Positions 27,197 to 36,236 of a stretch of 64,000 nucleotides of DNA are shown here, in pieces. The stretch comes from Streptomyces tuirus (lineage in GTDB: Bacteria > Actinomycetota > Actinomycetes > Streptomycetales > Streptomycetaceae). The notes under the pieces are model-generated. The model was not told the DNA's origin, did no database searches, and saw nothing but the letters and a program-made list of their open reading frames with translations. Within the stretch, counting starts at the first letter, position 1; each line of letters starts with the position of its first letter. The translations under genes were made by a program, and so were the position numbers. Location: positions 4,395,501 to 4,459,500 of the forward strand of contig JAGTPG010000002.1 of the NCBI GenBank assembly GCA_018195615.1. Direction: 5' to 3'.

Positions 27197-29791
27197 ATGT
27201 CTCGAAGGAGCCGAAAGCAGGGCAACTGGGCCGAGGCTACCGTCCCCAAGCCCCGACCGACGCTGTGGCTGACTATCTGTGTCATCGCATCCGCAGCTGT
27301 GCTCTGTGGGGTGGCTGCTTTTTGGGCCGACTTCAGACAGCGGGAAGGTAACCCGATCCTGCAAATTCTGTATCACTTGCGGCCGTTCAGGTTCTTCATA
27401 CTAGCCCTCTGTTTGCTGCTGGCCGTCTACTGCTGGAGAAGGTTCAGCATGGCCCTCAAAATAAGGGCACCAGGGCCCATTGCTGTGCCACCGCTCAGAG
27501 ATGAAACCGCCAGCCGCGACCTGCCGGCAGACAGGCTGACGACCTACCTCCGCCAGAAGCTCAACGAGGTGAACATCCGAGCTCCGGAACCGATCCCAGG
27601 AGGGGCGCAACAAATCGACTTCGCGGAAGTACTGCACAGTCCGGCGGCAGACACAACGAACGTCGGTGCAAGCTTGGCGATCAACGTCGGCAAACTCTTG
27701 GCTGCGGGCAACATCAGTTACGCCTACCAGGTCGACGGCGCCCTCTTCAACAGCGAAGACGGAAAGTGCGGTGTGACCGTACAGGTCATGGTGTTGCCCA
27801 AATGGGCCAGCCAACCCTTCACCTCCACAGACGAGACCTGGGAACTGGCGATAGACAAAGCGGCGTACGAAGTGTGTGCCTTCATCTTGCCGCTGACAAA
27901 GCTTGTGGACAAACCGCCCTGGCAGGCATGGCGGCGACTCGCCGTCCCTGGCCGACTTTTCAAGGATGTCCAACAAGCACAGCAATTCAAGGCGGACAGG
28001 CGTTTCGATGAAGCTCTCGGAAGCTATTACAAGGCTCTTGAGCTCGATCCTCGCAATCCATATCTTCGACTTGAGGTCGGCCTGCTGCAAGAGCAGCTCG
28101 GACTTTATCTCGATGCGCTTGTCACGTATGAGGACGTAATCAACCTCGCCCCCTCCAATAGGGATCTGAAGGTTTATCACCCCATTGCAAGAATGCCGGT
28201 CTACTTGAGGAGAAGGGACGTATTTATTCGCAGAGGCTGGTGGCGAGTCCCCCTGCTCATGGCCCGTTACCGCCAGGCGATCCTCCTGGGTATGGGTGAG
28301 CGTTTGAGTGCAGAATGGTCGCCATCTTACGAGGTTTCCGGACTGCGGGCGGAACAGTGCGAGACCCTTCGTAGGCGAATAAAGGAAACCTATGAAGGCC
28401 ACTTCCGAGGTTTCCAACAATACCTGCACGATCAGGGAGGAGAGCTGGGCAAGGATAAAACTACGCCCTCCCACCATGTTGACCCAATTCCTGACGTACT
28501 GCTTCCTAACGGCCCTCTCGCTGGGCGCCCAGAGAGGCTGCTGCAGCAAGAGTTCTTCCAATTCCTAGGGCAAGTCAAGGCACAGCAACTGTGTCGAGCC
28601 TACTTCTTCCCGCGGATCATCCCGGAGCGGAAAGTGCCGCGAGCCGCTCTGCGCCTCTTGTTGGTGTGTAATCCAGTCCGGCGGTGTTATACCCGGAGCC
28701 TTCGCCTTGAGCATTCCCACGCCCTCAAGTATTTGGCAGCTTACCGAGTCATCAAGCGACCAGCCATCGCGAATGCCATCTGGCAAGAGCTACGCAGGTT
28801 CGAGTTCGCACATGGACGGGCAGGAATGCAGTGGCCTGTCGAAGCACGTGACGTATCAAAACGAGTGTTGTTCGGCCGCCACGGCATGAGGCTTTCCCGG
28901 CTGTTCCCACATTGGCAGGACTTCTATGATGAAGCCTGCATTTACGCCGTCTGCATGACTCCGGACAAGGGGGAACCGCCCGAGCAGGATGCGGCCTTGG
29001 CCGACAGAGCTGTGAAATCGCTTGAAAAATCCTTGCGGCTTCAGGACAGTGGATTTGCCAGCACAATCTGCTCATGGGTCAGGGAGTACGACCCCGATCT
29101 TGTCGTTCTGCAAAGACGGCAAGAATTTGCCGACTGGGCAAATCGGCATTTCCCTGAAACCCGTCCGAATCCATTTCCCCCCGACAATGTTCAAAAGATC
29201 GAGCTGCTTCACTACGAGCAGCTACTGATCGAAAGATCTGCTTCTAAGGCTGCTGCCGTATGGGATTACCGCAGCACTCACACGTCAAATGGGAGCCTGC
29301 CACCCAAGAAGTTCGAGGAGTGGCTGGAGGACGAGAAGGAAGCGTGGGATCTGGCAGCCAAATTGGTTGAGAACAGGCGACACTGGCGGACGCGCTACGA
29401 GTTCATCAACGTGATGCGTGATTTCGGGCGCGAGTCTTCATCGAATGAAGTGCCGAACGAATTCACAGTCCGGTATCCCTCGTTCAGCGACGACCCTTTG
29501 ATCTGCATATCCGTCGACGGCAACCGCTACTCTTCCACCAAAATAGCGAACGGCCTCAAGATGAGAGAGCGGCGAATCAATGATCTGGCGAATATCCTGA
29601 AGAATCGCAGGGATTGGTGCGCAGACGGTTTGCCGAGTTCGGAATGCCCGAAAGACATATCAAAGTTCTGCACACAGCTGGCACGCCGGTGGGAAACCTT
29701 GGCCAAGGCATTCCGTGAACAAATGGATGATGGCGAGTTCAAACCAATTGTCCCGGTTGGGGCGGTAGGCAGAAGACCGGACGCCTTCTAG
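27197..29791 (+). CDS. Large low-GC membrane-anchored TPR protein, unknown function
   Basis: This 864-residue protein has a clean ATG with tctggagg upstream. Two membrane segments (about residues 23-42 and 62-80) leave the bulk in the cytoplasm. TPR-like helices appear near residue 265 (FKADRRFDEALGSYYKALEL, then LGLYLDALVTYEDVINLAPS). The rest is helical, rich in Arg, Trp and Tyr, with no catalytic motif I recognise. Base composition is unlike its neighbours: I counted 29/60 G+C at 28021-28080 and 30/60 at 29101-29160. The frame has none of the breaks seen elsewhere. This points to horizontal acquisition. No family can be assigned. Confidence 0.85.
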   Translation: MSRRSRKQGNWAEATVPKPRPTLWLTICVIASAAVLCGVAAFWADFRQREGNPILQILYHLRPFRFFILALCLLLAVYCWRRFSMALKIRAPGPIAVPPLRDETASRDLPADRLTTYLRQKLNEVNIRAPEPIPGGAQQIDFAEVLHSPAADTTNVGASLAINVGKLLAAGNISYAYQVDGALFNSEDGKCGVTVQVMVLPKWASQPFTSTDETWELAIDKAAYEVCAFILPLTKLVDKPPWQAWRRLAVPGRLFKDVQQAQQFKADRRFDEALGSYYKALELDPRNPYLRLEVGLLQEQLGLYLDALVTYEDVINLAPSNRDLKVYHPIARMPVYLRRRDVFIRRGWWRVPLLMARYRQAILLGMGERLSAEWSPSYEVSGLRAEQCETLRRRIKETYEGHFRGFQQYLHDQGGELGKDKTTPSHHVDPIPDVLLPNGPLAGRPERLLQQEFFQFLGQVKAQQLCRAYFFPRIIPERKVPRAALRLLLVCNPVRRCYTRSLRLEHSHALKYLAAYRVIKRPAIANAIWQELRRFEFAHGRAGMQWPVEARDVSKRVLFGRHGMRLSRLFPHWQDFYDEACIYAVCMTPDKGEPPEQDAALADRAVKSLEKSLRLQDSGFASTICSWVREYDPDLVVLQRRQEFADWANRHFPETRPNPFPPDNVQKIELLHYEQLLIERSASKAAAVWDYRSTHTSNGSLPPKKFEEWLEDEKEAWDLAAKLVENRRHWRTRYEFINVMRDFGRESSSNEVPNEFTVRYPSFSDDPLICISVDGNRYSSTKIANGLKMRERRINDLANILKNRRDWCADGLPSSECPKDISKFCTQLARRWETLAKAFREQMDDGEFKPIVPVGAVGRRPDAF

Positions 29792-29855
29792 GCTCGCCCT
29801 TTTTTGAGCAGGAGAACGCGATATTCGGTGGCGGAACCTTCCGAGCCCGTCCACC

Positions 29856-30476
29856 ATGCCCCCCATGGCCTCGGACAAGCACCCCGACGAACGAGCGACG
29901 GCTCGGTGGACGCAGTCGACCATCTACCCCGACATGTGGGTCGACCCGGACGACGACCCGCGCGAGACCGATGAAGCCCCCGTCGACGAACGCGGCATCC
30001 TGCTCGATTACCTGCGCAACTACCGCCTCACCCTGGAGATGAAGTGCGCGGGCCTGGACGCCGAGCAGATGGCCCGGCGGTCCGTTCCACCGTCCACGAT
30101 GTCGCTGCTCGGGCTGGTACGGCACCTGACCGAGGAGGAGCGGCATGTTCGCCGGGTGATGGCCGGGGAGGACGCGCCGAAGCTGTACCGCACCGAGGAG
30201 GACCGCGACGGTGACTTCAACGGCGCGGTCGCCGACCCGGCGGTCGTGGCGGACGCCTGGCGGCAGTGGCGGACCGAGGTGGAACTCACCGACCGGTTCC
30301 TGGCCGGCGTCACCGACCTGGCCACCACGAACGCCGGTTTCTCCGACTTCGGCCCCGAACCCGGCGGCCGGCTCCAGCTCCGCGACATCCTGGTCGCCCA
30401 GATCGCGGAGTACGCACGCCACTGCGGCCACGCCGACCTCCTGCGCGAACGGGTCGACGGCCGGGTCGGGCAATGA
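29856..30476 (+). CDS. DinB-family protein (DUF664), putative thiol-dependent enzyme
   Basis: The protein has 206 residues. The four-helix DinB fold is indicated by ILLDYLRNYRLTLEMKCAGL, SLLGLVRHLTEEERHVRRVM with the first metal histidine (RHL), and the C-terminal AQIAEYARHCGHADLLRE with further histidines. Actinobacterial members are often mycothiol-dependent transferases or isomerases; mshA, the first mycothiol gene, lies 5 kb away, though that may be coincidence. The first 40 residues are hydrophilic. It returns to typical high GC right after the low-GC gene. Confidence 0.82.
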   Translation: MPPMASDKHPDERATARWTQSTIYPDMWVDPDDDPRETDEAPVDERGILLDYLRNYRLTLEMKCAGLDAEQMARRSVPPSTMSLLGLVRHLTEEERHVRRVMAGEDAPKLYRTEEDRDGDFNGAVADPAVVADAWRQWRTEVELTDRFLAGVTDLATTNAGFSDFGPEPGGRLQLRDILVAQIAEYARHCGHADLLRERVDGRVGQ

Positions 30477-30537
30477 CCGAGTCGCCTTCCCTCGGGCGTA
30501 ATCGACGCTCTCCCGGCGGCCCGGCAAGCTGGGCTTC

Positions 30538-30957
30538 ATGACGCCTGCCACCACCGCGGAAGCGACCCGCGCCACCGTTCAGAAGTTCCTCGAGCTCCGT
30601 CTCGCCGGAGACACGGAGGGCCTCACCGCGCTCTTCGCCGACAAGGTCGACTGGGTGCTCGCCGAGAATCCGGTCGTGCCGTGGATCCGGCCGCGGTCCA
30701 CCGCCGCCGAATGTGCCGCGCAGGGCGCCGAGTTGATGCGGTACACCGTGCCGGAGGAGGCGCGTGCCTCCGTCGACGCCCTTCTCGTGGACGGCAACGA
30801 CGCCGTGCTGACGGGGCATGTCTCGGGCACCGTGCGGGCGACGGGCAAGTCCTTCGAAGGGCCGTTCGCGCTGCGGCTCACCGTCGAGGAGGGGCGGATC
30901 ACCCGGCACCACCTCTACGAGAACAGCCTGTCGATCGCCGAGGCCTGCACCCCGTGA
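30538..30957 (+). CDS. SnoaL-like / NTF2-fold protein
   Basis: This 139-residue single-domain protein has the NTF2-like pattern: an N-terminal helix (ATVQKFLELRLAGDTEGLTALFAD), then KVDWVLAENPVVPW and an antiparallel sheet ending GRITRHHLYENSLSIAEA. Members include polyketide cyclases, ketosteroid isomerases and many uncharacterised proteins; no active-site residue set distinguishes them here. It lies 61 bp after the DinB gene and could be co-transcribed. Confidence 0.8.
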   Translation: MTPATTAEATRATVQKFLELRLAGDTEGLTALFADKVDWVLAENPVVPWIRPRSTAAECAAQGAELMRYTVPEEARASVDALLVDGNDAVLTGHVSGTVRATGKSFEGPFALRLTVEEGRITRHHLYENSLSIAEACTP

Positions 30958-30964
30958 CCGCGCC

Positions 30965-31757
30965 CTACCGCTGAGCCAGCACGTTCGTGGACACCGGGTC
31001 GCCGGAGATTCTCGAAGGTTCGTCCGGGTCGGACGGCCACCAAGGGGCCGTGACCGCCGCGGACAGTACCGCGCCGACATCGTCGGAGTCCGTTGCCGCC
31101 CCGGGCGGCAGCGCGATGCGGACGCTGACGGTGCGGGAGCGGCCCGGCGCGAGCGTGAACGCGTCCGTCTCGACGTGCGTTCGGCCCGTCAGGTGGGCCC
31201 GCCGGCCCTCCCTCCCGATCGACCAGGGCAGGCGGCTGACGGACCGGCCGACGTCTCCCGGGCCCAGGGTGATCGCGATGCGCGGGTCGGAGCGGGTGCG
31301 TGTGCCCGCCGCGTTGCGCACCCGCACCTCCCACTCCACGGGTGGACCGCCTTCGGTCGCCCTGGACACGTTCGGGGCCTCGATGGTGAGGTGCGTGGGG
31401 TCGACCGGCAGGCTGACCCGCGATGCCGACGCCGATGGGTGGATCCCCGGTGTCCAGCCCCTTCCGGGCCAGCTGCGCGGCGATGCGTACGGCAGAGGAT
31501 CCGGCCTCCGCGGAGCCGCGTTCCCTGTCGGCGGTGAACAGCCTGAACTCGAACTCCGTTCGGGCCCTGCCGCGGTGCGCGAGCGGCAGCGCGGCGACGA
31601 ACTCCCCGTTGTCGTCCTGCTCGTTGGTCCACTGGAGCGGAACGTCGTGCCAGGCGCCGCCCTCACGGATCTGGAGCCGGTCGGGGATCAGGTCGGTGTA
31701 GAGGCCCAGTACGCGTTGTGCCGCGTGGGCGTCGCTGAGGCTGCCTTCGATGCCCAC
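30965..31757 (-). CDS. Hypothetical protein, two-base frameshift near 31425
   Basis: The N-terminal frame from GTG 31757 (GIEGSLSDAHAAQRVLGLYT) is followed, after a 2-base loss near 31425 (ATCGCGGGTC for ATCGCGCGGGTC), by RVSLPVDPTHLTIEAPNVSR and a beta-rich C-terminal domain. The repaired length is 264 residues. There is no signal peptide or membrane segment. It lies just downstream of the YqeB-like gene on the same strand and could be its operon partner. The start is uncertain because no RBS is evident. Family unknown. Confidence 0.55.
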
Positions 31758-31767
31758 GCCCTTGACG

Positions 31768-32466
31768 TCAATCCCGTCGCACCAGCCGCCAGTACTGCCG
31801 CTTCTCCTCGTCCCGTACGACCACCCCGAGCCGCAGCAGCTCGCCGCGCAGCTCCCGGGCGTCCTTGGCGTCGTCCTCGTGCTTCCGGGCCTGTGCGCGT
31901 GCCCTCAGCAAAGCGTCCGCGCCCTCGGGCAGGCCGGGGGTGCCGGGGACCCAGCGGCGGAACTCGGCGCGGTACGGGTCCTCCTCCGCCCACTCGTAAC
32001 CGTGTTCCACGAGGGTGTCCGCGAGGCGTTGCCAGGGCAGGCCGCAGTGCTCCCTGGCCAGTTCCAGGCTGTCCGGGCCGAGCAGAACGAGTTGCTTGCC
32101 GTCCCGGAACAGCACGGAGATCTCCTCGCGGGTGAACTCCTGCGAGCTGTCCCTGATCGTCAGGGTCAGGTGGGTGTCGCGGACGCGGACCGACAGCGAG
32201 TCGTGCACCGCCGAGAAGCCGAGCAGCAGACCGCCGAGGACGCCCACGGCGACCGTGCCGAGGGTGAGGGCGGGTTCCGGGACCGAGGTCAGCAGCTCGG
32301 CCGGGCCCTTCAGCGGTGCCCACGGCAGGGACAGCAGCAGGCGGGCCAGGAGGGGCAGCAGGGCACCGGCGACGGCACCGCAGGCGACGCACACGAGGAC
32401 GATGGCCCAGGCGGATTCCGCGAGTTCCGTGCTCCCGCCCGCCCGCGGCTCGGGGCTCTTGTCCAT
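31768..32466 (-). CDS. YqeB-like membrane protein
   Basis: The protein has 232 residues. Two membrane segments (AIVLVCVACGAVAGALLPLL near residue 22 and LTLGTVAVGVLGGLLLGFSA near residue 67) precede a cytoplasmic region with VRDTHLTLTIRDSSQEFTRE and FRDGKQLVLLG, which I associate with proteins annotated as YqeB family. The C-terminal part is helical and acidic. ATG 32466 follows aggaaag; an in-frame ATG at 32490 is less likely. The role is unknown. Confidence 0.7.
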   Translation of the reverse strand: MDKSPEPRAGGSTELAESAWAIVLVCVACGAVAGALLPLLARLLLSLPWAPLKGPAELLTSVPEPALTLGTVAVGVLGGLLLGFSAVHDSLSVRVRDTHLTLTIRDSSQEFTREEISVLFRDGKQLVLLGPDSLELAREHCGLPWQRLADTLVEHGYEWAEEDPYRAEFRRWVPGTPGLPEGADALLRARAQARKHEDDAKDARELRGELLRLGVVVRDEEKRQYWRLVRRD

Positions 32467-32781
32467 GGGCACTTTCCTGGCTTCCTCCATGGAAGCGAGT
32501 CTGCGGAGAGGGCCCCTGCTCTGTCATCAGCCGTTGGTCGCTCTGCCCGCGACTTTGGTCGCCATTCCGCCTCCGCCCCGCTCAGAGCCGACCGTGCGAT
32601 CGGTCTTTCCACCTGTGGCGCGAGAGGCGCAGTGCCAGGGCGGGGTTCGCGGAGGCCACCGTCGGCAGTCCGCGTTCCGGACCGGAGGCCGCGCCCGCGG
32701 AGCCGAAAGACCGCACTCGCGGAACGTGCGTCGTAGGGACACGGCGTCACCGTCGCGCGGAGGGAGCGGTGGCGTGAGGGC
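32467..32781. other. Intergenic stretch with nothing recognisable
   Basis: 315 bp upstream of the YqeB-like gene and downstream of the DUF2000 gene. Frames open here lack ribosome sites and protein-like composition. The YqeB promoter should lie near its left end. Confidence 0.5.
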
Positions 32782-33228
32782 TCACGGGTGCATCCGTGCC
32801 CCCTTCACCACCTTGTCGACCGCGTTCTTCGGGCCGTAGACCGCGAGGCCGACCAGGTCCAGGTCCGCCGTCGGTACCGCCCGTACGGCCGCGCGGTTGT
32901 CGCGGTCGTTGCCCGTGGCGAACAGGTCGGAGGTGAAGAGCGCGCGGGGCAGGGAGCGGGACAGGGCGCGGGTGTGGGCCGTGGTCAGGGTTTCCTTGGT
33001 GGCTTCGAAGACCAGGACCGGCTGGCGGAACATCGGCAGGTAGGGCACGCCGTCCGCGTCCTCGTACGGTTCGCCGATCACCTCGGGGATCTGCGTCCCC
33101 AGGCCGCTGACCAGGAACGATGTCACGTTGAGGCGCTGCCACGGCTCCAGGTCGTCGCGCAGCAGTACGGCGATCTTCGTGTCGAAGCGGATCGGTTCCG
33201 GTGCCGGAGGTGCGGTGATCGTGTTCAT
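32782..33228 (-). CDS. DUF2000 family protein
   Basis: The protein has 148 residues. TKIAVLLRDDLEPWQRLNVTSFLVSGL and VLVFEATKETLTTAHTRAL are typical of DUF2000, a small alpha/beta fold related to peptidyl-tRNA hydrolase PTH2. It is divergent from an AraC-type regulator with only 49 bp between the starts, an arrangement that suggests the regulator controls it. The biochemical role is unknown. Confidence 0.85.
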   Translation of the reverse strand: MNTITAPPAPEPIRFDTKIAVLLRDDLEPWQRLNVTSFLVSGLGTQIPEVIGEPYEDADGVPYLPMFRQPVLVFEATKETLTTAHTRALSRSLPRALFTSDLFATGNDRDNRAAVRAVPTADLDLVGLAVYGPKNAVDKVVKGARMHP

Positions 33229-33277
33229 GATCCGAGCGTGCCCGGCAGTCCCCGCCCGGGTCTTGTACGTTCTTTGC

Positions 33278-34075
33278 ATGGCCTCCCAGCCCGCCCGGAT
33301 CGTCTCCGCCTGGCGGCCCGCCGTCCCGGGTGTCGTCGAGGTCTTCCACGCCCGTTTCACCGAGTACGCGTATCCGATGCACGTCCACGAGGCCTGGACG
33401 CTGCTGATCGTCGACACCGGCGCCGTGCGGTACGACCTCGACCGGCACGAGCACGGCACCCCGCACGGCACCGTGTCGCTGCTGCCGCCGCACGTGCCGC
33501 ACAACGGCTCCCCCGTCACCCCGGAGGGCTTCCGCAAGCGGGTGCTGTACCTCGACGGGACGTATCTCGGTGACGAGCTCATCGGGGCCGCCGTCGACCG
33601 GCCCGACCTGCGCGATCCGCTGCTGCGGCGGCGCGTCGGGCAGGTGCACGGCGCGCTGGTGCGGCCGGGTGAGGAGCTGGAGGCCGAGAGCAGGCTGCTG
33701 TTCGTCGGGGAGCGGCTGCGGGGGCATCTGCGGGGTGAGGGTGACAAGCCCCGTTCCGCGGATCCGGTCCTCGCGCGCCGGTTGCGCGAGTTGCTGGACG
33801 AGCGGGTCGTCGAGGGCGTCGGGCTGCGGGAGGCGGCCGGGCTCGTGGGGGCCCATCCCGCGCATCTCGTACGGGCGTTCAGTGCCGCTTACGGCATCGC
33901 CCCGCACCAGTACCTGACGTCCCTGCGGGTGGGCCGCGCACGCCGGCTGCTGCTCGAAGGGCGGTCACCGAGTGAGGTCGCGGTGGCGACCGGGTTCTAC
34001 GACCAGTCCCATCTCACCCGGCACTTCCGGAGACTGGTGGGTGTGCCGCCCGGGAGCTACCGGATGGCTCCCTAG
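33278..34075 (+). CDS. AraC-family transcriptional regulator
   Basis: The protein has 265 residues. The N-terminal cupin-like sensor (FTEYAYPMHVHEAWTLLIVDTGA, with HVPHNG) is followed by two HTH motifs: LREAAGLVGAHPAHLVRAFSAAYG and PSEVAVATGFYDQSHLTRHF with the family signature RRLVGVPPGSY. ATG 33278 has no RBS, and ttgtacgttctttgc lies directly upstream, so the transcript may be nearly leaderless. Its probable target is the divergent DUF2000 gene. It overlaps the convergent YbjN gene by four bases. Confidence 0.9.
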   Translation: MASQPARIVSAWRPAVPGVVEVFHARFTEYAYPMHVHEAWTLLIVDTGAVRYDLDRHEHGTPHGTVSLLPPHVPHNGSPVTPEGFRKRVLYLDGTYLGDELIGAAVDRPDLRDPLLRRRVGQVHGALVRPGEELEAESRLLFVGERLRGHLRGEGDKPRSADPVLARRLRELLDERVVEGVGLREAAGLVGAHPAHLVRAFSAAYGIAPHQYLTSLRVGRARRLLLEGRSPSEVAVATGFYDQSHLTRHFRRLVGVPPGSYRMAP

Positions 34076-34590
34076 CGCTCCGGGCGCCTCGTCAGGTGGG
34101 CGAAGGCGTCCAGGTTGCGTGTCGACTCGCCGCGGGACACCCGCCACTCGTACTCCTTGCGGATCGCCGAGGCGAAGCCCAGTTCCAGGAGGGTGTTGAA
34201 GCTGCCGTCCGCGGCCTGAAGGACCTGGCCGAGCAGGCGGTCGATCTCGTCGGCCGTGACGGCGGACAGCGGCAGCCGGCCGGTGAGGTAGACGTCGCCG
34301 TGCTGGTCGACGGCGTAACTCACGCCGTAGAGCTTGAGGTTGCGCTCCAAGAGCCAGCGGTGGACGGCCTGCTCGTTCTCGTCGGGGTGGCGGATGACGA
34401 AGGCGTTGAGGGAGAGGGAGTGGCGGCCGACGATCAGGGAGAGCGTCGTCTTGAGTTTGCGGGTGCCGGGGAGCTGCGCGACGTAGGTGCCGGGCTCCGG
34501 GCTCTCCCACTCCAGGTCCGCGTCCTTCAGCACGCCTTCGATGACCCGTGCCGCCGTCTTTTCCGCTTCCGTTTTCGCCGCGTCACCCAT
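34072..34590 (-). CDS. YbjN domain protein
   Basis: The protein has 172 residues. ESPEPGTYVAQLPGTRKLKTTLS and NEQAVHRWLLERNLKLYGVSYAVDQHGDVYLTGRL match the YbjN family, whose fold resembles type III secretion chaperones; the role in actinobacteria is undefined. It is next to mshA on the same strand, and its start overlaps the mshA stop by eight bases. This mshA-YbjN pair is conserved in Streptomyces. Confidence 0.87.
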   Translation of the reverse strand: MGDAAKTEAEKTAARVIEGVLKDADLEWESPEPGTYVAQLPGTRKLKTTLSLIVGRHSLSLNAFVIRHPDENEQAVHRWLLERNLKLYGVSYAVDQHGDVYLTGRLPLSAVTADEIDRLLGQVLQAADGSFNTLLELGFASAIRKEYEWRVSRGESTRNLDAFAHLTRRPER

Positions 34591-35920
34591 GGTGCGAGCG
34601 TACGCGACGGCGGTGCGCCTGCAGGGCGGCCGTGTAGACGTCCGCCGTGGCGGCGGCCGCGGTGTCCCAGCCGAAGGCCTGGGCGTGCCGGGCGGCCTGC
34701 GCGCCGAGCCGGGGCGACAGGTGCGGGTCGTCGGCGAAGTCGCGCAGCACGCGCGCGTACTCGGCGGGGTTGTGGCCTTGTACGAGGAAGCCGGTGTGTC
34801 CGTCGCGTACGGCGACCGGCAGTCCGCCGACGGATGCCGCCAGCACCGGGGTGCCCGCCGCCTGTGCCTCTATGGCGACCAGGCCGAAGGACTCGCTGTA
34901 GGAGGGCATGACCAGCACGGAGGCGGCGCGGAACCAGTCCGCGAGCTGCTCCTGGCCGACCGGCGGGCGGAACCGTACGACGTCCGCGATGCCGAGTCGG
35001 GCGGCCAGCTTCTGCAGGCCCTCGGGCTTGGCGAGGCCGCTGCCGCTGGGGCCGCCGACGATGGGGACGAGGATGCGCGAGCGCAGTTCGGGGCGCTCGT
35101 CGAGGAGGACGGCGACGGCCCGCAGCAGCACGTCGGGGGCCTTCAGGGGCTGGATGCGGCCCGCGAAGAGCGGGATCAGGGCGTCCCTCGGCAGGCCGAG
35201 ACGGGCGCGGGCGGCGGCGCGGCCGTCGGCGGGCGAGAAGCGGCTGAGGTTCACGCCGGGGTGGACCACGGCGACCTTGTCGGTGTCGGCCGCGTAGTGC
35301 CGGACGAGTTCGTCGGCCTCTTCGGTGGTGTTGGCGATGAGGCGGTCGGCGGCGTCGACGATCTGGGTCTCGCCGATGACGCGGGCGGCCGGTTCCGGGG
35401 TGTCGCCGTCGGCCAGGTTGGCGTTCTTGACCTTGGCCATGGTGTGCATGGCGTGCACCAGGGGGACGCCCCAGCGCTGGGCGGCGAGCCAGCCGACGTG
35501 GCCGGAGAGCCAGTAGTGGGAGTGGACCAGGTCGTAGTGGCCGGGGCGGTGGCCGGCCCAGGCCTGCATGACGCCGTGCGTGAAGGCACACAGCTGGGCG
35601 GGGAGGTCCTCCTTGTTGAGTCCCTCGTAGGGGCCCGCGTCGATGTGCCGGACGAGGACGCCGGGGGCGAGTTCGACGGTGGGCGGGAGGGCGGCGGCGG
35701 TGGAGCGCGTGAAGATCTCGACCTCGATGTTGATCGCGGCGAGGCGCTGCGCGAGCTCCACGATGTAGACGTTCATGCCGCCGGCGTCGCCGGTGCCCGG
35801 CTGGTGGAGCGGGGAGGTGTGCACGGAGAGCATGGCCACCCGGCGGGGCCTGCGGTGCAGCCGGAGGCGTGCGGGCGTGGACGCGGAGCGCCGCCCGAGC
35901 CTGCCGATGTACTGGCTCAC
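34583..35920 (-). CDS. mshA: D-inositol-3-phosphate glycosyltransferase (mycothiol biosynthesis)
   Basis: This 445-residue GT4-family enzyme transfers GlcNAc from UDP-GlcNAc to inositol 3-phosphate, the first committed step of mycothiol synthesis. N-terminal LSVHTSPLHQPGTGDAGGMNVY holds the acceptor-side glycine loop; VLFAGR-type LIPLFAGRIQPLKAPDVLL and PSYSESFGLVAIEAQAAGTPV are the donor-binding motifs with the EX7E pair. GTG 35920 follows gaggaacgcc. The gene is uninterrupted and is the first of a two-gene unit with YbjN. Confidence 0.94.
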   Translation of the reverse strand: MSQYIGRLGRRSASTPARLRLHRRPRRVAMLSVHTSPLHQPGTGDAGGMNVYIVELAQRLAAINIEVEIFTRSTAAALPPTVELAPGVLVRHIDAGPYEGLNKEDLPAQLCAFTHGVMQAWAGHRPGHYDLVHSHYWLSGHVGWLAAQRWGVPLVHAMHTMAKVKNANLADGDTPEPAARVIGETQIVDAADRLIANTTEEADELVRHYAADTDKVAVVHPGVNLSRFSPADGRAAARARLGLPRDALIPLFAGRIQPLKAPDVLLRAVAVLLDERPELRSRILVPIVGGPSGSGLAKPEGLQKLAARLGIADVVRFRPPVGQEQLADWFRAASVLVMPSYSESFGLVAIEAQAAGTPVLAASVGGLPVAVRDGHTGFLVQGHNPAEYARVLRDFADDPHLSPRLGAQAARHAQAFGWDTAAAATADVYTAALQAHRRRVRSHHG

Positions 35921-36236
35921 GTGGCGTTCCTCCTCGCTCCGGGCATGCCTTTCGCAGGGCGCACGTGCCCTCCAGGGGTGGAACACCGGAGGGGGGCGCT
36001 CCATTTCCACGTTCGGGACTTTTGCCGAATCATTACCGTTCATCGCTCAACCGTTCGAGGTTGGTGGATGTACGGATCCCAGCGTGGCGGGCAGGTGAAC
36101 TCGGTGGGAAAACGCAGCTCACACATGCCGTCTTCGCCGTGAAAAGACAGACGGCCCCGTGGCCGCGGGCAACCGGGCGCCTGCCCCACGGATCACAACA
36201 GGCGAAGGTCCACGACTGCCTCACGGAGGTAACGCA
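35921..36236. other. Divergent promoter region between mshA and the RTX-like gene
   Basis: 316 bp without a convincing reading frame. It should hold the mshA promoter (minus) and the promoter of the secreted repeat protein (plus). I see no strong inverted repeat; tcattaccgttcatcgc near 36030 is the most AT-rich stretch. Confidence 0.5.
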
